64,000 nucleotides of DNA from the NCBI GenBank assembly GCA_963846585.1, contig CAWJWO010000001.1, forward strand, positions 124,001 to 188,000. The letters are read 5' to 3'. Below the pieces are notes generated by a model. That model ran no database searches, was not told the DNA's origin, and saw only the letters and a program-made list of their open reading frames with translations. This stretch comes from JAAUTT01 sp963846585 (GTDB taxonomy: Bacteria > Bacteroidota > Bacteroidia > Bacteroidales > JAAUTT01). The stretch's first letter is position 1; every line of letters starts with the position of its first letter. The position numbers were made by a program, and so were the translations under genes. Shown here in pieces: positions 28,498-37,724 of the stretch.

Positions 28498-29372
28498 TAT
28501 TTCAGCCTCATTTCCCCCGGCATTCCAATCTTTAACCGTCCGTCATTTTTAACATTTATTTTCATGGCATATACAAGATTAACCCTTTCATCCCTCGTTT
28601 GAATAATTTTTGGTGTAAATTCAGCCTGTGGCGAAATCCAGCTGATTATTCCTTCCAGACTTTCAAGTTCATTTTCATTTTTATCTATCAGCACTTTTAC
28701 TTTCTGGCCGGTCTTAACCGATGAAAGTTGTGCCCCGGATATATAAACCCTGAGTATCATCTGGTCCATATCAGCAATTTTATATAAAATCCTGCCAGGT
28801 GTAATAATTTCTGAAAGTTCAACATATTTCTCCAAAACAGTTCCATTAATAGGATTAGTAATTTTACTTCTGTTAATCTGGTCAGCAACCTGGTCTATTT
28901 GCCTGTTTAAAGCAGCAATCTGGCTTATAACGGCACTATTTTGTGTTTTTATAGATGCAATTTCACTATCAATCACCTTTATTTTCCCATTAACATCATC
29001 CAGTTGTTTTACAGGAGTTGCCTGATCTATTACCAATTTTTCAAACCTGTTCTTATCAACAAGTAAAGTCTTTTTCTGTTCTTCCTGAACATCTATTTGT
29101 GAAAGGATATTAGTTAACTGGTCAGATGTAGCGGTTCGTTGGGCCAAAAGTTGTTCTCGTCTCAAAGACAATTGAATAGTATCAATTAATCCTGTTATTT
29201 CACCAGCTTTGAACGATTTACCCTCATCTACTGAAAATTGTACTAATTTTCCCTGAACTTCAGATGCCACATTAACTTCAACAGTTTCGAAATTGCCATA
29301 TGCATCGGATTCCCCGTTTCGGTCAGAGCAACCTATTGTCAAACATATTCCTATTATTAATATTGTTCTCAT
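28497..29372 (-). CDS. HlyD-family periplasmic adaptor lipoprotein, YbhG-like
   Basis: 291 residues. The lipobox LTIGC predicts lipidation at Cys15. A biotinyl-lipoyl-like half (EVQGKLVQFSVDEG) is followed by a long coiled-coil hairpin (about 70-165) and the second half ITNPINGTVLEKYVELSE, then a beta-barrel with GQKVKVLID. It bridges the ABC-2 permeases and the TolC-type channel encoded just upstream. Confidence 0.93.
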   Translation of the reverse strand: MRTILIIGICLTIGCSDRNGESDAYGNFETVEVNVASEVQGKLVQFSVDEGKSFKAGEITGLIDTIQLSLRREQLLAQRTATSDQLTNILSQIDVQEEQKKTLLVDKNRFEKLVIDQATPVKQLDDVNGKIKVIDSEIASIKTQNSAVISQIAALNRQIDQVADQINRSKITNPINGTVLEKYVELSEIITPGRILYKIADMDQMILRVYISGAQLSSVKTGQKVKVLIDKNENELESLEGIISWISPQAEFTPKIIQTRDERVNLVYAMKINVKNDGRLKIGMPGEMRLK

Positions 29373-29453
29373 GTATTATTGCTGTTTAATTTTTAAATTT
29401 TAAAATTGTATTATTTATTTGATAGTTGTAAAGTTGTATAGGTTGTAATTATA

Positions 29454-29523
29454 AACCCGCAACCCGCAACCATTAATCTGTTTTAAATTTCTATGCACTA
29501 TGCACTAATAACCAAGCACTATT
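29454..29523. repeat. AACCCGC heptamers and ACTATGC heptamers
   Basis: Two and a half AACCCGC units (29454-29471) and ACTATGC/ACCAAGC units (29491-29523) that reach the TAA stop of the TolC-like gene. Confidence 0.8.
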
Positions 29524-30817
29524 AATATACTCCCTTAGCAAGCAGATAAGTGGTTTTTGCCTGCACAAGCTGAATCTTATGTGTTTCAAAATTAATTTTT
29601 GCTGTCGTTTCATTGTTCAGATCAATAAGATAGTCAGTAGCAGTAATAACCCCGTTTTCAAGTTGTGAAGCAGATGAACGTGCTATTCTGGAACGAAGTT
29701 CAACTATCATGGAATCTCTTGTTAAGGCTTCTTCCAGTTTTTTAATATTTGACAGTTTGTTTTGAAGATCGATATTTAAATTTTTATTGAAATTATCCCT
29801 CTGGGTATTGATCATATCTTTTTGTACATCCAACACTTGCCGGTCGCGGTTGTTTTTGTTCCAATCGAAAAAATTCCATTTAAACGAGACCCCGAAAATA
29901 TAATAAGAAGTGAAGTTATTACTTAGCATGTTTAGTCCAGGCCTTCCATATCCTCCCTCACCAAAAGCCGCTATTTTAGGTTTGATTTGGGTACCGGATA
30001 AAAGTTTACTATCCTCAATTTGTTTTGTTTGTAAATCGAAAAGTTTATATTCCGGCCTAACCGTCTGCAGCGAATCTTTAATTTCAACTTCCGGCAGCCT
30101 GAAGCCTGCTTTATCTATATTTCTGTCAATCAAAATAGATAATACTGCAAGGGAATTTTTCCTGCTGATATAAATTTCAGCAAGCTGTTGTTCCGTATTA
30201 AGACGTTCTGCTTCAAGCATATCCCAATCGGAAGGTATTAATACTCCATTTTCAACTGACGATTTAACAACTTTTTCCCTTTCAACAATATCCTGTAATG
30301 ATGTTCTTATAAGTTTTTCGTTTTCCTGCAGGCTAACCAATAAAAAATAAACACTGTTAACCTGGTCTCTTATTTTGAACAAGTCAACATCTACCTGTTG
30401 TGTATTAACTTCGAGGCTTGAATTTTCCAATTGTTTCTGGTAGCGGGTAGTACCGCCGTCAAATATTGTTTGGTTTATATCAAGTGTAGCTTTATATTGA
30501 TCTTTAGCTTGTTCAAATGAAAATGAATGGCCTGGAATTGGCAAGTTAATGTCAATAGCTTCAGACTGGTATGTGGCCTGACCGTTTAAACTCAATTGCG
30601 GCAATAAATTTGTTTCAATATTCCGCAGTCTTAATTCGGTTGCCTTTTTCAACAAAGCTTTATCCTTAACCGAAGGATAATTTTTTATAGCTTCTTCCTG
30701 ACAATATGGTAGGGATAAAATTGAATCGTTTTGACAAAAAACATTTGTATAATTACTTATAAAATAAAACCATAAACATAATTTTAATAACATTCTGACT
30801 TCAATTGCATTATTCAT
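29522..30817 (-). CDS. TolC-family outer-membrane efflux protein
   Basis: 431 residues with a signal peptide (ending NVFCQ; an alternative start is Met9). It has two long repeated helical hairpins (LPYCQEEAIKNYPSVKDKAL ... and the second beginning near residue 245), with FEQAKDQYKATLDINQTIFDGG in the first barrel strand region. It forms the outer-membrane exit duct for the adjacent ABC-2 exporter and starts 8 bases after the TetR gene. Confidence 0.92.
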   Translation of the reverse strand: MNNAIEVRMLLKLCLWFYFISNYTNVFCQNDSILSLPYCQEEAIKNYPSVKDKALLKKATELRLRNIETNLLPQLSLNGQATYQSEAIDINLPIPGHSFSFEQAKDQYKATLDINQTIFDGGTTRYQKQLENSSLEVNTQQVDVDLFKIRDQVNSVYFLLVSLQENEKLIRTSLQDIVEREKVVKSSVENGVLIPSDWDMLEAERLNTEQQLAEIYISRKNSLAVLSILIDRNIDKAGFRLPEVEIKDSLQTVRPEYKLFDLQTKQIEDSKLLSGTQIKPKIAAFGEGGYGRPGLNMLSNNFTSYYIFGVSFKWNFFDWNKNNRDRQVLDVQKDMINTQRDNFNKNLNIDLQNKLSNIKKLEEALTRDSMIVELRSRIARSSASQLENGVITATDYLIDLNNETTAKINFETHKIQLVQAKTTYLLAKGVY

Positions 30818-30825
30818 ATAAAAAT

Positions 30826-31449
30826 TTATTTGATAATTAAAATGGAATTAAAAATGAATTCTTTAACCACACTTTTCCTGCTTTCTATAAACACCTTAAA
30901 CTTCTTTTTGTCGTTGCCGAAAAAAACTCCCTGGATAATAGGCCGTGCTACAAAGGGGAAAATACACAAAGCCAGCATATTAACCATAAATTGTATTGGA
31001 TCGACTGTGCGAATATTTCCTTTATCTGCTTCTTCCTTAAGCATGTTTGAAAAATTCCCGAATGCATCAGTCTTTATAATATGTTTATTCATCAGTTCAG
31101 TGATATGGTAAGGGTTTCGGTTTATTTCATTTATAACAAAATGAGGAATAAAAGGGTTTTGAATAAGCACATCGATATATGTATAAATGAAAAATTCAAT
31201 TTTCTCAGTTAGTGACTTATCTGATTCAATAAAATCCAACACTTTAGGAATAAACTGGCTAAAAACACGCTCAAAAATTGCATTGAACAGCTTTTCCTTT
31301 GTACGGTAATAATAGTGAAGCAATGCCTTATTAATACCTGCAACTAAAGCTATTTCCTGCATGCGGGCACCGTCGAAACCCTTTTCAATAAAAACATTGC
31401 GTGCTGCTTCGAAAATAACTTCTTCGGTTGATTTTTCCTGTTCGGTCAT
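30826..31449 (-). CDS. TetR-family repressor of the exporter operon (CecR-like position)
   Basis: 207 residues. The N-terminal HTH is EVIFEAARNVFIEKGFDGAR ... IALVAGINKALLHYYYRTKEKL, a classical TetR DNA-binding domain, with a variable C-terminal ligand domain. It is the first gene of the operon and almost touches the tolC-like gene, so it is probably autoregulatory. The palindrome directly upstream is a strong operator candidate. The inducer is unknown. Confidence 0.93.
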   Translation of the reverse strand: MTEQEKSTEEVIFEAARNVFIEKGFDGARMQEIALVAGINKALLHYYYRTKEKLFNAIFERVFSQFIPKVLDFIESDKSLTEKIEFFIYTYIDVLIQNPFIPHFVINEINRNPYHITELMNKHIIKTDAFGNFSNMLKEEADKGNIRTVDPIQFMVNMLALCIFPFVARPIIQGVFFGNDKKKFKVFIESRKSVVKEFIFNSILIIK

Positions 31450-31461
31450 AATTAAATATAT

Positions 31462-31507
31462 AATTAAACTAATTAGTTTAATTTAATGGTTTAACTAATT
31501 GGTCAAA
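31462..31507. promoter_or_regulatory. Candidate TetR operators
   Basis: A perfect 22-bp palindrome centred on AAACTAATTAGTTT (31462-31483) starts 13 bases upstream of the tetR start. A second imperfect copy, TTTAACTAATTGGTCAAA, lies at 31490-31507, with centres 26 bp apart. Size and sequence fit TetR-family operators. Confidence 0.6.
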
Positions 31508-31675
31508 ATTAGGAAAATTTTTTTAAATAATAATTATTTTTATTAAAATTTGATATAAAATATTGCTATTCGCCTAATACAGAAAATAATTACTTATAAA
31601 TTAATTTTTTAGTGGATACTTCAAGAATCTTTGGGCTAATTAAAAATGTGGTTTTATTATTTTCAGATTTTGTTA

Positions 31676-32920
31676 TTAAACCTTAAATGTCAATTTTTTA
31701 TTCCTTCTTTTAAGTAGATTTTCGTAACGGTCTGTTACTTCATCAACAATGGTTTCCCAAGGACGACATATTGATTTTGCTGCATTTTCTCCTATAATTT
31801 TTAATTCTGTTCGTTTATCATAAATGCTACAAATTTTTTTAATAAATAATTCCTTATCATTTTTAGCGAGATACCCATTTACCCCATCCTGAATAATTTC
31901 TGATGCTGTGGAATCTTGTAACAGCAAGGAAGGGGTATGCATGGAAGCTGCCTCCCTCACAACTAAAGGAGCATTATCATATAGTGACGGGAATAGAAAC
32001 AAATCAGCACTGGCATAAATTCTTTTTAATCTGTTCCTGTCATGAATTGCCCCTAAGAATTTTGTTCTATCGTTTAATTTATATCTGGTTATGAGTTTTT
32101 CCATTTTATTCTTAGCATAACCTTCTCCTGCAAATAATAATGTATATTTGAAATCTCTGATCAGGTTTAATGAATCAATCAGGAACCGAAGGTTTTTCTC
32201 CCAAATATGTTGGCCGACAAAAAGAAAAATAAATTCATTTGGTTCAAAATTTTCTATTTCTCTGCTTTCCTGACGATAGGTCTCAATATCGCTTTCCGGC
32301 TCAATATCGACTCCGTTCTCAACAATTTCAATTTTCCCCTTGTAACCATAAGCACGGATAGTTTCTTCAACCTGGGCCTGTGGTACCCAAACTTCATCAA
32401 CAGATTCGTAAAAGTTTACAATTTTTTTAATCAAATGATCAACAATTTTTTTACTTGGAATAATTGTTTGAAAATCGTCACGGAATTTTGAATGAAATGT
32501 AGCTACAATTGGAATACTTCTTTTTCTGGCAATTTTTAATGCCATTGTACCCGCTGAAAATGGAGAATGTGCATGTACTATTCCAAAATTAGTATTCGCT
32601 AAAGTTGTATTAATATTTAAATCCAAAAAAGGTAAGCCAATTCTGTATGGCTTTCTCATGGGTAAAGGTGCAGAAAAATATCTGATAACATTAAATTCCT
32701 CATGATCACTATATCCTGGAAATAAGGGAGTTACTACCACGGTGGGTGCTAATTTTTTGTTCAGCCAATAAGCATAATTTTTTACAACTGTCGTTACTCC
32801 ATCAAGAACCGGATTAAAGCAATCATTGAATATTCCGATACCCGATAATTGCAAATTATTTGATTCATTAGACATTATACTCATATATTTAGTCTTTTTG
32901 TTTTCCATTTTAAAATGCAT
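31676..32920 (-). CDS. GT4-family glycosyltransferase
   Basis: 414 residues, GT-B fold. The N-terminal domain has FNDCFNPVLDGVTTVV (acceptor loop), VHAHSPFSAGTMAL and PIVATFHSKFRDDF. The C-terminal domain has FLFVGQHIWEKNL (nucleotide-sugar site) and the family EX7E region FPSLYDNAPLVVREAASM. It resembles diacylglycerol or phosphatidylinositol glycosyltransferases that add a sugar to a membrane lipid. It is monocistronic; sugar and acceptor are not determinable here. Confidence 0.88.
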   Translation of the reverse strand: MHFKMENKKTKYMSIMSNESNNLQLSGIGIFNDCFNPVLDGVTTVVKNYAYWLNKKLAPTVVVTPLFPGYSDHEEFNVIRYFSAPLPMRKPYRIGLPFLDLNINTTLANTNFGIVHAHSPFSAGTMALKIARKRSIPIVATFHSKFRDDFQTIIPSKKIVDHLIKKIVNFYESVDEVWVPQAQVEETIRAYGYKGKIEIVENGVDIEPESDIETYRQESREIENFEPNEFIFLFVGQHIWEKNLRFLIDSLNLIRDFKYTLLFAGEGYAKNKMEKLITRYKLNDRTKFLGAIHDRNRLKRIYASADLFLFPSLYDNAPLVVREAASMHTPSLLLQDSTASEIIQDGVNGYLAKNDKELFIKKICSIYDKRTELKIIGENAAKSICRPWETIVDEVTDRYENLLKRRNKKLTFKV

Positions 32921-33249
32921 ATTTCTATAATAATTATTGAAAATGAGAATATTTCATAATTATTAATAAACTTCATTCAGATTAAATGAAAACCATTCAA
33001 AAAACAATTTTAATTGACATACAAAACATTAAAGATTGATTTATTTAAAGAGTATAACATCTTTTTTTATTATTTGTTGTGAAAATGTACATATTTCATT
33101 AAACAAACAGAAAATTCCTTTATCAAATTCAAAATTGTTGGTTAAATGAGGTGTTTGAATATTGAACAAATGATTTTATAGGCTTTTTGATACTTAGAAA
33201 TAAAATAATCTTATTAAATTTATATGCTTGTTTTCAATAATTTTTTATT
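32921..33249. other. Gene-less AT-rich divergent spacer
   Basis: Between the glycosyltransferase start and the small lipoprotein there is no ORF and no repeat array. The only structured element is the hairpin at 33250-33279, so a short untranslated RNA is possible. Confidence 0.5.
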
Positions 33250-33279
33250 AAAAGGCAACATTGTGAAGTGTTGCCTTTT
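33250..33279. terminator. Orphan 11-bp stem-loop
   Basis: A perfect stem AAAAGGCAACA / TGTTGCCTTTT with an 8-base loop, ending in TTTT on either strand. It lies between divergent genes, so no protein-coding transcript ends here. It could terminate a small RNA from 32921-33249 or be a protein-binding site. Confidence 0.5.
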
Positions 33280-33330
33280 GAATGTTAATATTTTTTATTA
33301 TAGAATGTTATATAAAATATAATAAAATTT

Positions 33331-33338
33331 TAATTTTG
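33331..33338 (+). promoter_or_regulatory. Possible -7 element (TAATTTTG)
   Basis: It matches the Bacteroidota primary sigma consensus TAnnTTTG, about 35 bases upstream of the lipoprotein ATG. A clear -33 TTTG is not visible at the right distance. Confidence 0.3.
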
Positions 33339-33372
33339 AGTAGTTTTGTTTATTTATAAAGCTCTTTTTAAT

Positions 33373-33789
33373 ATGAAGAACATTTGTTTGTTTATCACAA
33401 TCATTTTATTATTAACATCTTGTCATATTAAAATAGGTGATAATTCAAGTGAATTGAACCTTTATAATTACGAAAAAGTGACAATTGACAAAGATTATTA
33501 TGAAACACGAGTTTTGAGAGTATTCCCTTATAAAGGAAAACCGTTTAGTTCAATCTTATCAGCCAACGTGTATTTATGCTATTTCGTTAAATATAAAGAT
33601 ACTATATTGATTATTGATACAAAGAATAAAGATGTTCCGTCTTTTATTAAGGATATTGATATTAAGGATTATATTTTACATCCTAATAATACAAATATAT
33701 GTCCGGAAAAGGTTAGAGTTTGTCTACCAAAAGATTATCTTTTACACCCTCATTTCCAATGTCTCTGCGGTACCTTAAGCCCTTTATAA
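33373..33789 (+). CDS. Small predicted lipoprotein, unknown function
   Basis: 138 residues from the ATG at 33373, chosen because it gives a clean lipoprotein signal (MKNICLFITIILLLTSC, lipidated Cys17). An upstream in-frame start at 33346 would add nine residues and spoil the signal. The mature part is rich in Tyr, Lys and Asp, with three late Cys (CPEKVRVC, CLCG). I recognise no domain. It may be coexpressed with the secreted protein starting 57 bases downstream. Confidence 0.65.
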   Translation: MKNICLFITIILLLTSCHIKIGDNSSELNLYNYEKVTIDKDYYETRVLRVFPYKGKPFSSILSANVYLCYFVKYKDTILIIDTKNKDVPSFIKDIDIKDYILHPNNTNICPEKVRVCLPKDYLLHPHFQCLCGTLSPL

Positions 33790-33846
33790 GTTTAGTTTTT
33801 TGTACAAATTGGCCATTTCCTGCAGGAACCCATAATTCCAACTAAA

Positions 33847-35049
33847 ATGAAAAATTATATTAAGTTCCAAATTTCTTTAATAATTATTCCTTTTGCTTTG
33901 GAATCCATATCCATTTATGCACAACAGAATGGATATATTAAGTTTTATACTGACTACAACAAGAACAAAGTGAATATTGTAACAGAAATTGATGAAATTA
34001 TTGATGGTAAGGATGTATCAATTTCTCCAGATCATTTTATTGCATCAAAAAAAGAACTTACAATACCCATGAAGCCGGGAACTCATGACATTAAACTAAG
34101 TTTTACCCGATTAAATAATCTTGTTGTTAAAGAAAATGCAATAACATTTATTAGTATACACGAAATCTCAGGAACAAACAAGTATAATCTTAATGTATCC
34201 TTTGGTGAAAATCAACTTCCGGTTAAGGTAAACACAAAGGAAGATATTGGTATATTGACAAAAGCTTTATCAGATAATGACTGGGGTACAAGAAAGTTTG
34301 CTATCATTGCATTTGACAATCTTACCCAGGAAGTAGATGAAAATATAATTCAATCCATCAGGTTAATTGCAACAAATGACCGTTATGAGGCAGTAAGATC
34401 AGAAGCTGTTAATTTTCTTAAAAATAAAAAACGCCCTAACTCTTCTGAACCTTTTTATTTTACAACTTTTACTGAAATGGGTTTTTGGAAATGGACTGAT
34501 AATAAACTTGATCCGGCTTTTTATGCAAATTCTTCCGGTTATCATATTTCAACTACAACAACTGGGGAAAGTTCATATTGGTTGAAATACTTACTAATGG
34601 ATAAAGGATTTTTTGGCTACAATCCCAAAAATCTTCACAATTACTCTATTGAATTAGACTGCAAATGGGTTGAAGGGACAGAAAATGCCCCTTATGGGAT
34701 TATTATAGGTACAAGCAACGAAAAAAACGATTATAATCCTATAGTCACAAGTTTTTATGTGTGTTGCATTTCAAAAAGCGGAGCATCTGGAGTTATAGAA
34801 TATATAAATAATCAATCTGGCGGATCCCCGGTTAATTGGAACAATAATGCTTTAGCATCAATTCAGAACCATGAAACGAACCGTTTAAAATTAGAGATAA
34901 AAGGTAAAATGATTAACTTTTATGTGAATGATATTCTTATCGGATCATTTAATGCCAATGCAGATTATTTAAATGAATGTATAGGATTGGGTGTCTTTAA
35001 TAAAGCAGATGTTTGTTTCAGCAGGTTGGCAATATATAAAAGTGACTAA
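33847..35049 (+). CDS. Secreted protein with HEAT-like and concanavalin-like domains
   Basis: 400 residues with a signal peptide (ending SIYAQ). An N-terminal beta domain (about 25-120) precedes two HEAT-like helices (about 140-198, DNDWGTRKFAIIAFDNL). The C-terminal 200 residues look like a LamG/3-keto-disaccharide-hydrolase-type jelly roll (YSIELDCKW ... YGIIIGT ... LKLEIKGKMINFYVNDILIG). No catalytic residues could be assigned. It could bind carbohydrate. The related fragment at 35161 lies tail-to-tail with it. Confidence 0.7.
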   Translation: MKNYIKFQISLIIIPFALESISIYAQQNGYIKFYTDYNKNKVNIVTEIDEIIDGKDVSISPDHFIASKKELTIPMKPGTHDIKLSFTRLNNLVVKENAITFISIHEISGTNKYNLNVSFGENQLPVKVNTKEDIGILTKALSDNDWGTRKFAIIAFDNLTQEVDENIIQSIRLIATNDRYEAVRSEAVNFLKNKKRPNSSEPFYFTTFTEMGFWKWTDNKLDPAFYANSSGYHISTTTTGESSYWLKYLLMDKGFFGYNPKNLHNYSIELDCKWVEGTENAPYGIIIGTSNEKNDYNPIVTSFYVCCISKSGASGVIEYINNQSGGSPVNWNNNALASIQNHETNRLKLEIKGKMINFYVNDILIGSFNANADYLNECIGLGVFNKADVCFSRLAIYKSD

Positions 35050-35160
35050 ATTTGTGCTTTCCTTTTACAATCCTGATCAAGTTTAAGAACTTAAGTTAAT
35101 ACTTGCTTACATCCCAACTTCGTTTTATTGTGACAAATAGCAACTTAACTGACTATTGGC

Positions 35161-35495
35161 CTAATTGTCATCATGTTTATATATCCGTAACATGTTAAAG
35201 CAAATTCCCTGATTACCTGTAACAACCAGTCCATAAAATTTATAGTCGAAACCTGCATCGTTTCGGACTATACCAATTTTAGAATCATTAACATAATAAA
35301 TCATGGTATTGCCAGCACGAACTTCGACCTTAATGGTATTTTTTCCTGGCTTAAACGCATACGTTTGTTGCCAATACAATGGGTTTTGCAAAAACTTATT
35401 ATCCTTCAACAAACACACACAAGCCGCTCCATTGTCAGATAATGCAAAGTCATAAACATTGATTTGATCTTGTCCAATTAGAAAACCATATTCCT
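35161..35495 (-). pseudogene. 5-prime-truncated jelly-roll domain fragment
   Basis: The frame is open from just after a TAG at about 35496 to 35161. It encodes EYGFLIGQDQINVYDFALSD and onward through KVEVRAGNTMIYYVND to LRIYKHDDN. This matches the C-terminal half of the jelly roll in the neighbouring secreted protein (LKLEIKG, NFYVNDILIG, LAIYKSD). There is no good start codon, signal peptide or first half, so it is probably a decayed relative. Confidence 0.6.
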
Positions 35496-35831
35496 AAAAA
35501 ATAATTATGTAATTTTACCCTGAACAAAATATGTCCCATAAGATGATAATATGTTAAATGTTAAATATCAGCTATCTTATTATATATGCTTTAACATAAT
35601 TTCAAAGTACCATCTACAGCTTTTCTAAACTGGCAATTTGTGCCCAACAACCAAATTGACTATCATTTAACCTACGAAGCCGCCAATGGCATAAATATGA
35701 TACCTTATTAGCCGCGGGCAGTCTGTAGGGTCAGCCTTTATGGCTGACCTATATTAAATTGCGGCTTAAGATTTGGTACCTGAGCGATGTCGAAGGTTTT
35801 TTGGTTACTTTTTTGAACGCAAAAAAGTGAC
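35496..35831. repeat. Gene-less region with several hairpin repeats
   Basis: 35496-35700 shows nothing recognisable. A hairpin GTCAGCC-TTTAT-GGCTGAC lies around 35730-35750. An ACCTGAGCGATGTCGAAGGT palindrome (family of 22285) is at 35778-35797. A 12-bp stem GTTACTTTTTTG / CAAAAAAGTGAC occupies 35804-35831. Confidence 0.7.
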
Positions 35832-35888
35832 AAATAATAAATTGCGTATATAGGAATTTAAGTCCACATCAGTCAGTTTCTTTTGAAA

Positions 35889-36281
35889 TTATAACTTAAT
35901 AATAGCTCCGATCGTTATAGCCCCGGTTGTTACAATGTTGTTCACACCTGCTCCAAAACTAAAATTCGATAAGGTATTTTTTTCCTCTGTTCCAAAATAA
36001 GTATTCAATACTTCGGTTTCTTCCGGATTACCAGGTATTTTAACGGTACTGGATGAAAAATTAATTTGTCCACCCACTGCAAGATTATCCGATAAAAAAT
36101 ATCCGACCATCGGGCTAAAGGTAAATGTTGTTGTAGACTCTTTATCTGTTGATGTTCCATTAAAAGAGGTACTGCCTCCATTAGAAGCTAAACCGATGTT
36201 GCCGCCAAAAAATACCTGTCCGTTTACATTGGCAACTGACAAAATGAGAATACCTGCAAAAAATAAATTTAATTTTTTCAT
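35889..36281 (-). CDS. Small outer-membrane beta-barrel-like protein
   Basis: 130 residues with a signal peptide (MKKLNLFFAGILILSVANVNG). Alternating strands such as FTFSPMVGYFLSDNLAVGGQ are typical of the OMP b-brl family. Family members are normally about 170-220 residues. This one is short, and the last strands (NIVTTGAITIGAIIKL) are irregular, so an internal deletion is possible. A palindrome TTATCC-TGTA-GGATAA lies 77 bases upstream (36358-36373). Confidence 0.65.
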   Translation of the reverse strand: MKKLNLFFAGILILSVANVNGQVFFGGNIGLASNGGSTSFNGTSTDKESTTTFTFSPMVGYFLSDNLAVGGQINFSSSTVKIPGNPEETEVLNTYFGTEEKNTLSNFSFGAGVNNIVTTGAITIGAIIKL

Positions 36282-36434
36282 TGATAGTTAGTTAAATTTG
36301 CCTACTCTTAGGTTTTTCGGCATCCACCATATTATTTAATATTCTTATTTTAAAATATTATCCTGTAGGATAAATTTGATTTAAAGATAATATTAAATTC
36401 TTTTAAGGCTACCCTATTAAAAATTGCGGCTAAT

Positions 36435-37460
36435 CTATCCTGTAATATATTTTCCCAGGGGCAGCCTTGACAAAAACCTTAAAATTAATCCTGTAATTGC
36501 CAAACAAAGAATAATTTCAACAGGAATTAATATTATTGGATTAATACTATGAATCCTAACTAATATGTGATCAAATAATTCCAGTATAAGCATATGTGCT
36601 AAATATATTCCATAACTATTTTTGGATAAAAAAAATTTTATTTGCCCCGGCATTCCTCGCTCAAAAAAATGATTGTTTTTAACCACAATAAATACACCTA
36701 TCGAAGCCATTAAAACATTTAAAGTAAAAAAATTATAAAAATCCTCACTAAAATTATTGTACCTCATTAAAATATAAAAACTTCCAAAGGCTGTAATAAC
36801 ACATCCTGTAATAATTAATAACCATGCAGTTAAGTTTAATCTTTTTATTGAAAATGTTTTTTGTGATAAATAATATCCCAACACCATATAACCAACAAAA
36901 CCGGAAAAATTATGCAAGTCAATTTTAATCTGGTAAAGTTTGAAACTTGAATCAAGGAAAAATGTACATAGCCAAATAACGAGGAACAAAATAATTTCAT
37001 TTTCACTACAATTTTGCACCCAGCGGCTGAATATTGGTATTAAAAGATAAAGCCCCAATAACATATATATGTACCATAAATGATAACAACCTCCTGTCAA
37101 TAACTGGTTGTAAAACCAACCTGCATTTACAGGATTGTGGTCCTTAATATCCATTAAAGCATTATAAATAATGTATATAACTGTCCAAATTATAAATGGA
37201 ATCAAAACCCTGCTTATACGTTTATTAAAATATGTTTTTAAATCAAATGGCCTTGGTAGTAATAATGCACCAGTAATCATTGCAAATACCGGAACACAAA
37301 AACGTGAACATGAATCAAAAATATTTCCTACCCACCAATACATATGATTGATAGTTAAATATTTAATAATAACGGGAATGGAAACATGAACAGTTACAAC
37401 TGCAATAATTGCTAATGCTCTTAAAGTGTCAATCCAACTAATTATTTTTTTATCATTCAT
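36435..37460 (-). CDS. Acyltransferase-3 family membrane protein
   Basis: 341 residues with about ten TM helices. The N-terminal SWIDTLRALAIIAVVTVHVSIP carries the family R-x10-H motif; ISRVLIPFIIWTVIYI and YHLWYIYMLLGLYLLIP follow. It probably transfers an acetyl or succinyl group to an extracytoplasmic glycan. It stands alone. Confidence 0.88.
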   Translation of the reverse strand: MNDKKIISWIDTLRALAIIAVVTVHVSIPVIIKYLTINHMYWWVGNIFDSCSRFCVPVFAMITGALLLPRPFDLKTYFNKRISRVLIPFIIWTVIYIIYNALMDIKDHNPVNAGWFYNQLLTGGCYHLWYIYMLLGLYLLIPIFSRWVQNCSENEIILFLVIWLCTFFLDSSFKLYQIKIDLHNFSGFVGYMVLGYYLSQKTFSIKRLNLTAWLLIITGCVITAFGSFYILMRYNNFSEDFYNFFTLNVLMASIGVFIVVKNNHFFERGMPGQIKFFLSKNSYGIYLAHMLILELFDHILVRIHSINPIILIPVEIILCLAITGLILRFLSRLPLGKYITG

Positions 37461-37724
37461 AATAAAGATATAATAACAATAATTAAACCAGGTTAATATA
37501 TAAATTTATTATTTAAAAATCATAATTATCAAATATTAAATTATTGGGATTTTAATGCTTTATTGCCGTAACAACCGGCATCGCCGGCTTTCGTGTCCGT
37601 TGGAAATAATAACTACAACATTGGGCAATGTTTTAACTGTACTATCACTTTACTGCGAAAAAACCAATAAAGTATTAAGTCCGGCTAAAATTGCGAAAAT
37701 AAGTCTCCCCGCATACATTATCTT

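Noticed and set aside
36358..36373. TTATCC-TGTA-GGATAA palindrome as an operator
   Set aside because: It lies 77 bases upstream of a small OMP gene, but a single short AT palindrome is not enough to call a regulatory site.
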